Notes: generated by a model not told the origin, from the sequence alone. Counted from the first letter of the stretch, positions 7,005 through 16,156 are shown. The stretch: DNA of 31,498 nucleotides from Lentisphaeria bacterium UBA1776 (GCA_002314605.1 DCGO01000001.1:2192-33689); one strand, 5' to 3'. A program made the numbers and translations.

Positions 7005-8369
7005 ATGGTGCGAAAAAAATATCTGATCAGGTCCAGAGATGAGTTTCTGTGCGGTGTGATCCTGATCGCCGCAGGCATCGCCCTGAGACTTCGCCAGCTG
7101 GCATGCTTTGAGTTCAAGGACGATCAGGCCAGACTGGTGCTGAACGGACTCTGCGCCCTGCGGGATCTCTTCTGCGTCACCTTTTCCCAGCCGGGAAGTT
7201 CCGGTATTCCGAATCCGGCAGGGGGAGCGATTTTTGCCGGAGTGATCGCACTTTTCGGAACCTCGCCAATGACCTTTGCCGCGGGCTTCGTTCTCTTATC
7301 CATTCTGACAATCGCCGGAGTCTATTGGGCTCTGCTGCCGGTGCTGGGGAGACAGCGCACATGGTTCTGCACCGTTCTGACCGGAATCTCGCCGGTGCTG
7401 ATCTGGAATGCATCCAATCTCTGGGGACCGGGCCTCCTGATCTTTTTCACCGCACTTTTCCTGCGGGGGATCGCCCGTTATACCGGCGGGGGGAACCGTA
7501 TGGAACTGATCCTGGCCGGAACTGCGTCAGCCCTTGGGGCATGGATCTTCCACCTTTCGGCACTCTTTCTTTTTCCCGGCATGATTTATGCGGCAGTCAA
7601 GCGGAAACCCTGCAGAAAGGAACTTCTGGCGCTTACCGGGATCGGATTGCTTCTTTTCGGGCCGTGGATCAACGGTCTCCTGTTCCGGTGGGACCATGTC
7701 ACCCATACCCTGCCGTCTTCCGTTGGCGAGAAACTGCAGGCATGGATCTGGAATCTGGCCTCTTTCGGCAACGGTCTCTTTTTCCGGGAATATTTTCCCT
7801 TTCCGGAATGGCCGGGAAATGTGATCGCAGCAGCAGTCTGCAGTGCATGTCTGGCCGCACTCCTCTTTTACCTCGGTGTGCGGCACCGGATCCGGAACCG
7901 GGCGGAACAGACGGCGCTCCTGCTGACCGCCGTTGTCCCGGTACTGTATCTCCTGCTGGGATTCAGGGTGTACCCCCATTACTTTATGGTGATCCTGCTG
8001 CCGGTGAACGGGCTGTGCGCCCGGGGACTCATGCAGTTTCCGGGCCGGCTGCGGTGCATGGTGCTGATCCTGACCGGAGCGGCAATGCTCGGCGTCACGC
8101 TTTACTGGCAGAACCGGGTTCTGAAAGGCAACGGACACTGGTACGAATTCGGTCCCTCCGGAAATTATCTCGAATCCATTGCCTCGGAACTGGACGGTGA
8201 CACGATATGGAACCTCCGGATCACCGCCGACAACAAGGCGGGGAGAAAACTTGATCCGATTGCAGCAACCTGTATTTTCGACCGCCACATGCAGAAGAAT
8301 GGCACGCCGAAACGGCTGATCCTGCGCTGGAACGATGCGGAACGGAAATTCATCCGCGCCCTGCGGTAA
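7005..8369 (+). CDS. GT39/ArnT-like membrane glycosyltransferase
   Basis: A 454-residue polytopic membrane protein resembling the dolichol- or undecaprenyl-phosphate-sugar-dependent transferases of the GT-C fold. After the first membrane segment (about 14-30) comes FEFKDDQARLV (36-44), whose acidic pair Asp39-Asp40 sits where the catalytic DE/DD motif of GT39/ArnT enzymes lies. About ten further hydrophobic segments follow to residue about 380, then a soluble C-terminal part (DGDTIWNLRITADNKAGRKL). The ATG at 7005 is chosen; the longer frame starts from TTG at 6963, within the upstream terminator's T-tract region. No strong ribosome site is visible (GGAG 12 bases away). Substrate unknown. Confidence 0.7.
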   Translation: MVRKKYLIRSRDEFLCGVILIAAGIALRLRQLACFEFKDDQARLVLNGLCALRDLFCVTFSQPGSSGIPNPAGGAIFAGVIALFGTSPMTFAAGFVLLSILTIAGVYWALLPVLGRQRTWFCTVLTGISPVLIWNASNLWGPGLLIFFTALFLRGIARYTGGGNRMELILAGTASALGAWIFHLSALFLFPGMIYAAVKRKPCRKELLALTGIGLLLFGPWINGLLFRWDHVTHTLPSSVGEKLQAWIWNLASFGNGLFFREYFPFPEWPGNVIAAAVCSACLAALLFYLGVRHRIRNRAEQTALLLTAVVPVLYLLLGFRVYPHYFMVILLPVNGLCARGLMQFPGRLRCMVLILTGAAMLGVTLYWQNRVLKGNGHWYEFGPSGNYLESIASELDGDTIWNLRITADNKAGRKLDPIAATCIFDRHMQKNGTPKRLILRWNDAERKFIRALR

Positions 8370-8374
8370 CCTTT

Positions 8375-8388
8375 ATTTTCATGAAAAT
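8375..8388. repeat. 14-base perfect palindrome upstream of the antiporter promoter
   Basis: ATTTTCATGAAAAT is its own reverse complement and ends 12 bases before the proposed -35 box of the antiporter gene. It could be an operator; no second copy was noticed. Confidence 0.3.
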
Positions 8389-8400
8389 CGCAAAAAATAC

Positions 8401-8429
8401 TTGCATCGGACACGTTCCCGGTGTACCTT
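8401..8429 (+). promoter_or_regulatory. Possible antiporter promoter, TTGCAT-N17-TACCTT
   Basis: TTGCAT (8401-8406) and TACCTT (8424-8429) with a 17-base spacer lie about 30 bases before the start at 8459. Confidence 0.4.
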
Positions 8430-8458
8430 ATCCCGGACATTCCGGAGAAATCTGTACT

Positions 8459-9811
8459 ATGATGAGCAATGATGCATTTCTGATCCTCTTTTTGATCCTG
8501 ATCGCTTTGATGACCATTATCCCGCTCTTTCTGCGGCGCATGAAGGTACCGTCCGTCATTGCACTGCTGCTGGCAGGAATGCTTATCAGCCCCAACGGGC
8601 TGGATCTCCCCGGGCGCCTCGCCCCCCTTCTGGCAATGCTGGGCGGCACGCCGGAAATGGTGCAGGCTCAGAGCATCGCCCTCATTGACTCTCTGGGATC
8701 ACTGGGACTGCTTTTTCTCATGATGCTTGCCGGCATGGAGGCGGATTTCAAGCTGATCCAGTCCAGCAGGAAACCGGTGATCGCCCTGAGCATTCTCACA
8801 TTCATCCTTCCGGCGATTTCGGGGTATCTGGTTTACAACTGTTTCAAGGCAGGCGATTTTCCGGGAAAACTCCTGTATGCATCGCTTTTTGCCTCGCACT
8901 CGGTGGGGATCGTCTTCCCCATCGTGCGGGAACTCAACCTTTCCCGTACACGGTTCGGGGCCGCAATCCTCATTTCCACCGTCATCACGGATATCGCCAG
9001 CATCGTTCTTCTGGCCGTCAGCGTCCAAATGAAAAAACAGCTTTCATCAGCGGGAATGCAGACCGCCCACAGTCTGTCTCTTTTTGACTATCTGGACCCG
9101 GCCAAACTCGGTCCCTGGTTCATCGTGCTCTTTCTGGGGGTGGTCCTGCTCTATTTCGTCATGGTACTGCATCTGGTGCCCAGAGTCGGCAATGTGATCC
9201 TGAAAGCCATTCCCTGCGGGGAAGACGGGATCATCACCTGTTTTCTCTTCCTCGTGCTGGCGGCGGTGCTGATCGGGGAATTTCTCGGCATCAATCTGAT
9301 CGTCGGCGCCTTTCTGGCGGGACTGGGCCTCTCAAAGATCATGAAGTCCGGCGGAGATGTCTTCCGGAGGTTCGAAGGGATCGGCTACGGATTTCTGATA
9401 CCTTTTCTCTTCATCTCCATCGGGATGAAGACCGATATGCGGGTGCTTTTCCAGTCGGCGGGCAATCTGGAAATCATCGTGCTGACCATAGCAGGTCTGG
9501 TTTTCAGCAAAGTGTTTTCCGGCTATATTGCCATGCGTATCACCGGATTCTCCCATGCCAAAGGATTGTGCGCCGGCATGATGACGGTACCCCAGCTTTC
9601 CGCTACACTGGCAGCGGCGGCAATCGGGAAAGATCTGGGAATGCTGGACAGCAATTTCTTCAACGCCGTCATCATCCTCTCCATTGTGACCACTCTGCCG
9701 GTACCGAATATCGTCCGTGCGATCATTGACCACTGTCATCTGACCTTCACCGAACTCAGCGATGAAGAGCCCAATGCCTTTGAGGTCAGGGAAGACGACG
9801 ACCTTCTGTAG
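8459..9811 (+). CDS. CPA2-type cation:proton antiporter
   Basis: A 450-residue integral membrane protein of the monovalent cation:proton antiporter type (Na_H_Exchanger domain). The N-terminal helix pair with LRRMKVPSVIALLLAGMLIS, then LGLLFLMMLAGMEADF (a 'lf..Gle.d' signature) and SHSVGIVFPIVREL with VITDIASIVLLAV match the CPA2 core, where the conserved Asp of VITDIA corresponds to the ion-binding site. About twelve hydrophobic segments follow, ending in a short acidic tail (EEPNAFEVREDDDLL). No TrkA-N domain is attached, unlike KefB/KefC. The start at 8459 (ATGATG) has GGAGAA upstream; the longer frame from 8381 overlaps the promoter. Ion specificity (Na+ or K+) cannot be decided. Confidence 0.85.
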   Translation: MMSNDAFLILFLILIALMTIIPLFLRRMKVPSVIALLLAGMLISPNGLDLPGRLAPLLAMLGGTPEMVQAQSIALIDSLGSLGLLFLMMLAGMEADFKLIQSSRKPVIALSILTFILPAISGYLVYNCFKAGDFPGKLLYASLFASHSVGIVFPIVRELNLSRTRFGAAILISTVITDIASIVLLAVSVQMKKQLSSAGMQTAHSLSLFDYLDPAKLGPWFIVLFLGVVLLYFVMVLHLVPRVGNVILKAIPCGEDGIITCFLFLVLAAVLIGEFLGINLIVGAFLAGLGLSKIMKSGGDVFRRFEGIGYGFLIPFLFISIGMKTDMRVLFQSAGNLEIIVLTIAGLVFSKVFSGYIAMRITGFSHAKGLCAGMMTVPQLSATLAAAAIGKDLGMLDSNFFNAVIILSIVTTLPVPNIVRAIIDHCHLTFTELSDEEPNAFEVREDDDLL

Positions 9812-9834
9812 TGCTTTCTCTCCGGAGGAGCTCC

Positions 9835-12800
9835 TCAGTCCGAAAGAAGCCGGGCCACCCGGTAAAATTCCGTCATGCTCCACGCCTGGGCGCTGCATCC
9901 CTGTTCCGCATGAGGAGCGTCCCCGTCGGCGATCTCTGCGATCTGCCCGGGGATCCCCCGGTCCGCACGGTAGCTCCCCGCGTACAGGAGCGCCAGCGCA
10001 CTCTCACGGTCCCCATCGGCCATATAAAGCGCCTCACAGTAGCTCGGATACAGCCACCCCCATGCGGTGCCGTTGTGATACGCCGCCTTGCGGGAGGTGT
10101 CTTCCGGTCCCCGGTAGTGCCCGATATACGGATTCTTCGGATTGTTCAGGAGCTGTCCGTGGAAAGATACCGGAAGAAGATACGACACCTGCCGGTCCGA
10201 AAGACTCCGGATCGCCCCCGGCGTCAGGAGTTCCTGCGCGCTCCGGATCACAGCGATCTTCCGCTCCAGCCGGGTGATCGCCCCCAGCGTCACCGCCAAA
10301 AGCTGATTGGGCCGCACATGGTCGTCTGCAATGGCCGATACCGCACTGCCGCGCCCGTGAAGACAGTCCGAAAAACGATTGAGTCCGGGAAGATAAAAAC
10401 GGCTTTCAATGGCCTCCCTCACCTGCTGCGCCCCGTCGCGATCTCCCGCAAAATCCAGCATGGCCTGCCACAGGGCCTGAATCTCAATGGGATATCCTTC
10501 CCTGGGCGTTCCCGCCGGGAAATTGGTGTCCATCCAGGTAAAGTGGGCGGGACTGAAGACCAGTAAACTCTCCGGATCCACCCGGATCCCGTTGGGGGTC
10601 CCTCCCCGGTAACAGCGGACAATATTACGCAGGATCTCCCCGAAAGCGCGCCCGCGGCAGTCCCGTTTCAGCAGCGCATCGCCGAATTTTTCCACAAAAT
10701 CCCGGGCGGCCACCCCCATCCACAGAGGCGCATCGCAGGTATCACGGTTCCCCACTTCGGAACCGTGAATGATATTGGGAATGGTACCGTTTTCTTCAAA
10801 TCCGGCAAACTGGCAGAGAATGTCCGCCGCTTCATCCCGGTGTCCGGAGGCGATCAGCCCCCGCAGCGCGATCAGGGTATCCCGTCCCCAGTCAAGGAAC
10901 CACGGATACCCGGCAATCACGGTGGAAAGACCATCCCGGGCCGCCGTGTAAGCGGACAAAGACGCTCCCGCCGCCTGCATGGGATCGCGCTCCGCCACCA
11001 GGGGTGCCTGACGGTCCAGATCCTCCGGACAGCTGCCGCTCCATGCCCGCAAAATTTTCGACTCCCCGCAGCGCAGGGTAAATTCGAGATATCCGGGACT
11101 GAAGAGATCCGTTTCCGCCTTGAGACCGTAACGGGCCTCCATCTCGAAATGCTCCATATACTTCCATTCCGGCTGGGAAACGAACCGCCCGCCGGGGACC
11201 TCCAGCGTAAGAGGATGGACCGGATCCGGCGCAAAAGTGAAGCCATCCTTCGCCGGACGCACCGCCGCAGGAAAACTCTTTTCCGGCCCGGCATAGGCAA
11301 GAGTCACCTCGTGATTGACCCGGCACTCCACATCCGGACGCAGGATGATCCTGACCTCCGGTGCCGCCTCCGGCCGGGGAAGCGCCCGGGTAAACCGGAA
11401 TTCAATGCCTTCGCCCTCCCGGGAGACCAGAAGTTCAACCGCCAGCAGCGTCACCCGCCCCTGTCCTGACGGAATGCGGAAATTCCACGCTCCACAGTTC
11501 ATCCCGGCTGTGAAATCCGCCAGCACCCGCTCGTCAATGGCGTAGGAATATCCGTCCACCGAGAGCCACGCCCGAATCCGGGAAAGCAGGACGAAACGGT
11601 CCGTGGGATGGGCGCTGTCGCCATTCACGGCCAGCAGGGCGTCATATTTGCTGTACACCCGGCTGAACGCCGCACGGGTCATGGTGTAGCCGCCGTGATG
11701 ATTGGCTCCGAACATCGCCAGCTGGTTCCCAATGGCTTCTCTCCCGGGGAAACGCATCCGGAAACGGGCATCGGAACTCTTCGGCAGAAGCAGCAGTTCC
11801 CCCCGGCTTCTCTTCGAAGGTCCGTGAGCGGGATGACGGACGACCTGCACCACCACCGTCTTCTGACACTCCGGCACCTCCTCCGCCGGGGCGATCAATG
11901 CAAAATAGCGACCGTCCGCCGACTGAATGCTCTCTTCGCGCCTCACGGTGAAACCATCCACATACAGTCTTACCCGGAAGGGTTCTGAACAAACCGCCAA
12001 AAGCCACGTCCCGGGGGCCATGGGCACCAGCCGCCGCTCATCCCGGCCGATTTCATATTCCGCCATAGGAGGCATGGGAAGACCGGATACCTCCGTCACA
12101 AACTTCCACGGGTCCAGCCGCAGCGCTTCCGCAGGGTCCCCGTGACAGGTCCCTCCAAAAAAGTCCATCACCCGGAGCGCTGCCAGTTTGAGGCGCTGGC
12201 GCGTCACCCTTGACGGCTCCCGGTTCCCCTCCGGAACAAAACGGGAAGACCCAAGACAGCAGAACCCGCCGGGCGGCAGTTCCACAAAGGGTCCGGCACT
12301 GTCCTTCTGCGGAGAAACCATCCTGTCCCCCGCCAGATCCCACGCGGGAACTGCCGGATACGCTTCGGATCTCCAATGGAGTTTCAGCGCATGCTGATGA
12401 TCCAGATTGACCAGCGCCAGCACCGGCTTCCCCTCCGGCCCCGTCCGGAGGAATGCGACACCGTTGCCGCCGCCGGCGGTGACATTTTCGATCTTCGCTC
12501 CGGCGCTGAAGGCCGGATGCTCCATCAGAAGCAGATTCAGCCGGGCCAGGAGTCCGATCAGGTTCGGCGATGCCCCCCAGTTCAACGATCCGGCACCGTG
12601 CACATCAATTTTTTCCCGGGCCAGATTTTCCACCCCGTTGGCAAATCCGAAGGCCCCGTTTTCCGACAGAAAAGCGCACAGGGCACAGCGCATGGCGGCA
12701 AATTCCGGCGAGGTGGCGGCAAGCCGCAGATTGTCGTGGGTCTCCGCAAAATTCACCAGGATCCCTTTTTCCCGGGAACAGCGGTCCATTTCCGGAAAAT

Positions 12801-13938
12801 ACCGGCTCACCGCGTCCCGATCGTAATTCTGAAAGAGTTCCGAGTACGCCCAGTCCAGTCCGGATTCGGAAAGCAGAGATTCCTGCACGGAAATCCGGCC
12901 GCCCAGCCCTTCCAGCAGAAACACCGTTGACGGATACTCCTCCCGGACCTTGGCCGTGATATATTCCCATGCTTCCGCAGGCAGCATGTACCCGGCATCG
13001 CACCGGAAACCGTCCACCCCGTGCCGGCACCAGTGGAGAAAGACCTCCGCCATCAGCCGGTGGACTGCAGGGTTCTCGTAGTCAAGTTTGCACAAGTCCG
13101 CCCAGACCACCCCCCAGGCGCCGGGACTCTCAAAGGTCCCGTCCTCCTTGCGGACGAAATACTCCGGATGCTCGTTCTGCAGCCGGGAAGCCCAGCCGGT
13201 GTGATTTACAGGTATATCCAGAAAAATCCGTCCGGATTTGCCGTGGACAGCATCCACCAGTTCCTGAAACTGCTCCATGGGTGTGGCCTTGGGATCGAAT
13301 TCCGCCAGTTCAGGATCCACCGCAAAGTAATCCGTGGACGCAAAGGGGCTGCCGTAGCGCCCCATCCTGCCGTACACGGTTGGCGTAGGATGAACTGGAA
13401 GAAGCTGAATGATCCGGCAGTGAAGATCGTCAAAAATATGATCAAGCTTCCGGATCACGTCACGGAAGGTCCCGGAGGGCGGGATCACGGTGTAGCCGTC
13501 GTGATCCATCCGGGCCAGAGTCTCGGCATTTTCGGAAACTTTGCCGGCGCCGAACTGCCGGACGAAGGCACAGTAGATGCAGCTGCCGGCCACATCGGCG
13601 GCGGGTTCAACTTTCAGGTAAAAATTGCCGCCGTCCGGCCAGCAGAGTTCCCCGCGGACCCGGCAGCAGCATTTGGCCTCAAAGATCCCCGGTTCAAGAA
13701 GGGGAAGTGTAAGCTCAAATCCGCCTTCCACGGCCTTCATGGGGCGGTCGTGCCACGCCATGCCGTCCCGGAGGGATCCGTTTTCGGTGTGTTCAATGAT
13801 CTCGCACCGCACCGTGTGAGCGTAGCCAAGGGTGGTACGGACAAATGCTTCGGCCCCGGCAGGGGTGCCTTCCAAACGGAAAGTGACGCAGTCGCCGGCA
13901 TACATGATCTTGCGATCGGGAGTGATAAATTGTTTCAT
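9835..13938 (-). CDS. Two-domain glycogen debranching enzyme (GH13 plus amylo-alpha-1,6-glucosidase)
   Basis: A 1367-residue cytosolic enzyme predicted to remove glycogen branches by combining a GH13 alpha-glucanotransferase-type domain with a C-terminal amylo-1,6-glucosidase (GDE_C, GH133) domain. The GH13 part (about 150-480) has DIPVNHTGW (region I), GFRCDAG with likely nucleophile Asp314 (II), FLLEGLGG with acid Glu343 (III) and NFAETHDN with His401-Asp402 (IV). A beta-rich middle region (about 560-960) precedes the glucoamylase-like domain (about 1010-1360), with PWFLDWGRDTLIALRG, NIIHGSEVGNRDTCDAPLW and EGYPIEIQALW. The start at 13938 has no Shine-Dalgarno sequence and lies 3-4 bases from the predicted transcript start. 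No frameshift is visible. Convergent with the antiporter gene (23-base gap). Confidence 0.88.
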   Translation of the reverse strand: MKQFITPDRKIMYAGDCVTFRLEGTPAGAEAFVRTTLGYAHTVRCEIIEHTENGSLRDGMAWHDRPMKAVEGGFELTLPLLEPGIFEAKCCCRVRGELCWPDGGNFYLKVEPAADVAGSCIYCAFVRQFGAGKVSENAETLARMDHDGYTVIPPSGTFRDVIRKLDHIFDDLHCRIIQLLPVHPTPTVYGRMGRYGSPFASTDYFAVDPELAEFDPKATPMEQFQELVDAVHGKSGRIFLDIPVNHTGWASRLQNEHPEYFVRKEDGTFESPGAWGVVWADLCKLDYENPAVHRLMAEVFLHWCRHGVDGFRCDAGYMLPAEAWEYITAKVREEYPSTVFLLEGLGGRISVQESLLSESGLDWAYSELFQNYDRDAVSRYFPEMDRCSREKGILVNFAETHDNLRLAATSPEFAAMRCALCAFLSENGAFGFANGVENLAREKIDVHGAGSLNWGASPNLIGLLARLNLLLMEHPAFSAGAKIENVTAGGGNGVAFLRTGPEGKPVLALVNLDHQHALKLHWRSEAYPAVPAWDLAGDRMVSPQKDSAGPFVELPPGGFCCLGSSRFVPEGNREPSRVTRQRLKLAALRVMDFFGGTCHGDPAEALRLDPWKFVTEVSGLPMPPMAEYEIGRDERRLVPMAPGTWLLAVCSEPFRVRLYVDGFTVRREESIQSADGRYFALIAPAEEVPECQKTVVVQVVRHPAHGPSKRSRGELLLLPKSSDARFRMRFPGREAIGNQLAMFGANHHGGYTMTRAAFSRVYSKYDALLAVNGDSAHPTDRFVLLSRIRAWLSVDGYSYAIDERVLADFTAGMNCGAWNFRIPSGQGRVTLLAVELLVSREGEGIEFRFTRALPRPEAAPEVRIILRPDVECRVNHEVTLAYAGPEKSFPAAVRPAKDGFTFAPDPVHPLTLEVPGGRFVSQPEWKYMEHFEMEARYGLKAETDLFSPGYLEFTLRCGESKILRAWSGSCPEDLDRQAPLVAERDPMQAAGASLSAYTAARDGLSTVIAGYPWFLDWGRDTLIALRGLIASGHRDEAADILCQFAGFEENGTIPNIIHGSEVGNRDTCDAPLWMGVAARDFVEKFGDALLKRDCRGRAFGEILRNIVRCYRGGTPNGIRVDPESLLVFSPAHFTWMDTNFPAGTPREGYPIEIQALWQAMLDFAGDRDGAQQVREAIESRFYLPGLNRFSDCLHGRGSAVSAIADDHVRPNQLLAVTLGAITRLERKIAVIRSAQELLTPGAIRSLSDRQVSYLLPVSFHGQLLNNPKNPYIGHYRGPEDTSRKAAYHNGTAWGWLYPSYCEALYMADGDRESALALLYAGSYRADRGIPGQIAEIADGDAPHAEQGCSAQAWSMTEFYRVARLLSD

Positions 13939-13947
13939 GGTGGGAAT

Positions 13948-13975
13948 ACTATACAGCCCGAATATCTTTTCGCAA
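13948..13975 (-). promoter_or_regulatory. Debranching enzyme promoter, TTGCGA-N16-TATAGT
   Basis: Minus-strand TTGCGA (13975-13970) and TATAGT (13953-13948), 16 bases apart. Transcription would start near 13942-13941, only 3-4 bases before the ATG at 13938, so the transcript is predicted to be nearly leaderless. The remaining gap up to 14120 shows nothing else clear. Confidence 0.55.
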
Positions 13976-14120
13976 GAAGAAATCCGGAAAAAATGCGGCT
14001 CCGCCGATCCCCCTCAAAAAAAGATCCGGCAGGATGGCCCCTTCCGGACACAGACAAAAAGACGGGACGGAAATGCTTTCAGCACCGCCGCCCCGGTCAG
14101 TCAGACACGCAGAACCTGCG

Positions 14121-14669
14121 TCAGAAATAGCGCTTGAGCAGTCCGGCGAAGGCCGCACCGTGACGGGCCTCGTCCTTGCTCATTTCATGAACCGTGTCGT
14201 GGATGGCGTCATAGCCGAGTTCCTTGGCGCGCTTGGCGATGGCCAGTTTGCCGGCGCAGGCGCCGCCTTCGGCTTCCACCCGGCGCTGGAGATTGGTCTT
14301 GGTGCAAGGAGCCACGACCTCGCCCAGCAGTTCCGCAAACCTGGCGGCATGCTCGGCTTCCTCAAACGCGATGCGCTTGTAAGCCTCAGCGACTTCCGGG
14401 AATCCCTCACGGTCCGCCTGACGGCTCATGGCCAAGTACATCCCGACCTCGGTGCATTCCCCGGTGAAGTTGGCCTTCAGCCCATCAAGGACTTCCGGAT
14501 CCAAACCGGCATTGTTGGTGACGATGGTGTGCTCGGCGGCCCACTTTATCTCACTGGCGGCACCCTGTTCCACAAACTTGGAAGCGGGGGCCTTGCACTG
14601 GGGGCAGGCCGCCGGCGGATTGTCGCCTTCGTACACATAACCGCAGACACTGCACACAAATTTCTTCAT
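14121..14669 (-). CDS. Rubrerythrin with N-terminal rubredoxin domain (reverse rubrerythrin)
   Basis: A 182-residue non-heme iron protein that reduces hydrogen peroxide (and indirectly oxygen) in anaerobes. The rubredoxin centre comes first: Cys6, Cys9, Cys22 and Cys25 (CSVCGYVYEG ... CPQCKAP). The ferritin-like diiron domain follows (about 40-182), with glutamates in EIKWAAEH, TGECTEVGMYL, AFEEAEHAARF, RRVEAEGG and MSKDEARHG. This order is the opposite of classical rubrerythrin. The start at 14669 has a strong AGGAGG site and gives the canonical MKKFVCxVCGY N-terminus; the longer frame from 14765 lacks these. A GC-rich hairpin lies in its leader. It fits an anaerobic host with occasional oxygen exposure. 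Confidence 0.95.
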   Translation of the reverse strand: MKKFVCSVCGYVYEGDNPPAACPQCKAPASKFVEQGAASEIKWAAEHTIVTNNAGLDPEVLDGLKANFTGECTEVGMYLAMSRQADREGFPEVAEAYKRIAFEEAEHAARFAELLGEVVAPCTKTNLQRRVEAEGGACAGKLAIAKRAKELGYDAIHDTVHEMSKDEARHGAAFAGLLKRYF

Positions 14670-14692
14670 TTTTTCCTCCTGTAAAAGTTTAC

Positions 14693-14709
14693 GGCGGGGA
14701 CACCCCGCC
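14693..14709. repeat. GC-rich hairpin in the rubrerythrin leader
   Basis: GGCGGGG, a 3-base loop (ACA) and CCCCGCC: seven perfect G-C pairs, about 13 bases before the AGGAGG site of the rubrerythrin gene. It could stabilise the transcript or bind a regulator. There is no T-tract, so it is not a standard terminator. I found no convincing promoter in the 130-base gap. Confidence 0.4.
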
Positions 14710-14799
14710 CGGTTAAAGCGATTTCCGGCACACCGGAAAACGGCATCACGGGTACTGTAGCACACAACGCCGTTTTTTCCAGTGAAGGCAAGAAAAATG

Positions 14800-16098
14800 T
14801 CACTTTTTCCCCGATGACGACCAGACGATCACCTCGGACTTCTCCGGGACGAACCCGTGATTGCTCCCCTGCACCCAGCGGATGCTCTTCCGGGGAGTTG
14901 CAAGATTCCGGTAGCTGATGGCCAGACCGGAGGGCGGACAGGTGTAGTCCCCCAGTCCCGCCCGGGTAATCTCCACCGTGGCGGTCCGGATGCGTTTGGC
15001 CATGAATACCGGATCGTAGTAGTCCAGCGCGGGATCATACTGGATGCGCCATCCACCGTGGAGACGGCCCTTCTTGCTCTGCCCGGCCAGGTCGCAGCAC
15101 CAGGTGATGGAGGGTTTCGCCACGGTCACATTCTGATCCAGCGCCGCCGCCCACATGGTCTGAAGGCCACCCTGGCTTCCTCCCTGAACGATGAGATTTT
15201 TCCCGTCCCACTCCGGACGGCTCTTGAGATACTCCAGCGCCCGGAGGACCCGCAGGACCATGCCGTTGAAAAAGGCCTTTTCCGGGTCCTTGTTCTCCTC
15301 CGGATTGAAGGCATAACTGTATTTCGGGGTCCGGATGGACTCGAAGAATTTCTTGTAATACCCGTCCGGCTGGAGCAGTTTCTGGCCGTGGGCGTTCAAA
15401 GCAAAGGTGATCCGGCGCGGGACCACACTGCCGGGAGCCCGCTGGGGATTGGAGCCGTACCCGGAAACCAGCAGGACCGCCGGAAGGCTTTTCGCTCCGG
15501 CATTTTTGGGGACAGTCAGAAACCCGGTGGCCGGGCGGGGTCCGGCGCAGGGAATGGAAACGGCGTAAATATCCCCCTCCGGCGTACTCTTCACAAGCTT
15601 GCTCTCTACTTTGCCCGCAAAGGGGACCTTGGCCAGCCGGGCCTTCTGTTTTGCCCAAAAGGCGTCAAAATCCGCCGGTTCGCCGCAGTCGGTCAGCGTT
15701 TCCACTTCCACGCCGGCTCCGGCATAAAAAGCCACCTGTGATTTCCTTTTTTTCGCACTCTGGGCGATGACGGCTTTCCCGTTCTTGTCCACCAGAGTGA
15801 AGTTCACGCTGACGAAGCCCGGTTTATCCATGGAGGTCTTCACCACTGCGGGTTCTCCGGCGGGGGATTTCCCGGAAAAGGTCTTGCCGTCATCGCCCTG
15901 CCGGTTCCAGCGGATGAAAAGCCCGTCGGCACTCTGCCCTCCAAGATCGGCTTTGACGGTAAAGACCATGGTCTCCCCCCGCTTGTAGGAGAGTGCGGAC
16001 TTGTCGGTACTGCCGGTCAGTTTCGCTTTGGATGCATCGAACTCCGCCATGCAGAGCACCGCCGCCGCCATCATGGCGGAAAACAAAAACTTTTTCAT
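14800..16098 (-). CDS. Secreted acetyl-xylan-esterase-like alpha/beta hydrolase
   Basis: A 432-residue exported hydrolase, likely a carbohydrate deacetylase. MKKFLFSAMMAAAVLCMA is a signal peptide. Residues about 20-140 form a beta-sandwich-like N-terminal region. The C-terminal alpha/beta-hydrolase domain (about 150-432) resembles the acetyl xylan esterase family (AXE1): it opens DFDAFWAKQKARL, has VSIPCAGPRPATGFLTVP, the nucleophile elbow IVQGGSQGGLQ (Ser), the acid in AGLGDYTCPPS (Asp) and the base in GSNHGF (His). The start at 16098 is preferred over 16104, because AGGAGG lies 9 bases before the former and only 3 before the latter. Its own TATATT promoter faces the murJ promoter. The substrate is inferred from the family. 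Confidence 0.82.
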   Translation of the reverse strand: MKKFLFSAMMAAAVLCMAEFDASKAKLTGSTDKSALSYKRGETMVFTVKADLGGQSADGLFIRWNRQGDDGKTFSGKSPAGEPAVVKTSMDKPGFVSVNFTLVDKNGKAVIAQSAKKRKSQVAFYAGAGVEVETLTDCGEPADFDAFWAKQKARLAKVPFAGKVESKLVKSTPEGDIYAVSIPCAGPRPATGFLTVPKNAGAKSLPAVLLVSGYGSNPQRAPGSVVPRRITFALNAHGQKLLQPDGYYKKFFESIRTPKYSYAFNPEENKDPEKAFFNGMVLRVLRALEYLKSRPEWDGKNLIVQGGSQGGLQTMWAAALDQNVTVAKPSITWCCDLAGQSKKGRLHGGWRIQYDPALDYYDPVFMAKRIRTATVEITRAGLGDYTCPPSGLAISYRNLATPRKSIRWVQGSNHGFVPEKSEVIVWSSSGKK

Positions 16099-16127
16099 TG
16101 TCATGAACCTCCTGTTGTTGTTCCGGA

Positions 16128-16156
16128 AATATACCCCGTCAATCACGATTTTACAA
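16128..16156 (-). promoter_or_regulatory. Esterase promoter, TTGTAA-N17-TATATT
   Basis: Minus-strand TTGTAA (16156-16151) and TATATT (16133-16128) with a 17-base spacer, 30 bases before the esterase start. Confidence 0.6.

Noticed and set aside
9825..9836. Perfect palindrome GAGGAGCTCCTC between the convergent antiporter and debranching genes
   Set aside because: It has no loop and no T-tract on either side, so it is not a convincing terminator, and it touches the stop codon of the debranching gene.
14107..14121. ACGCAG-AAC-CTGCGT hairpin at the rubrerythrin stop
   Set aside because: The stem is only six pairs and no T-run follows on the minus strand, so I do not call a terminator.
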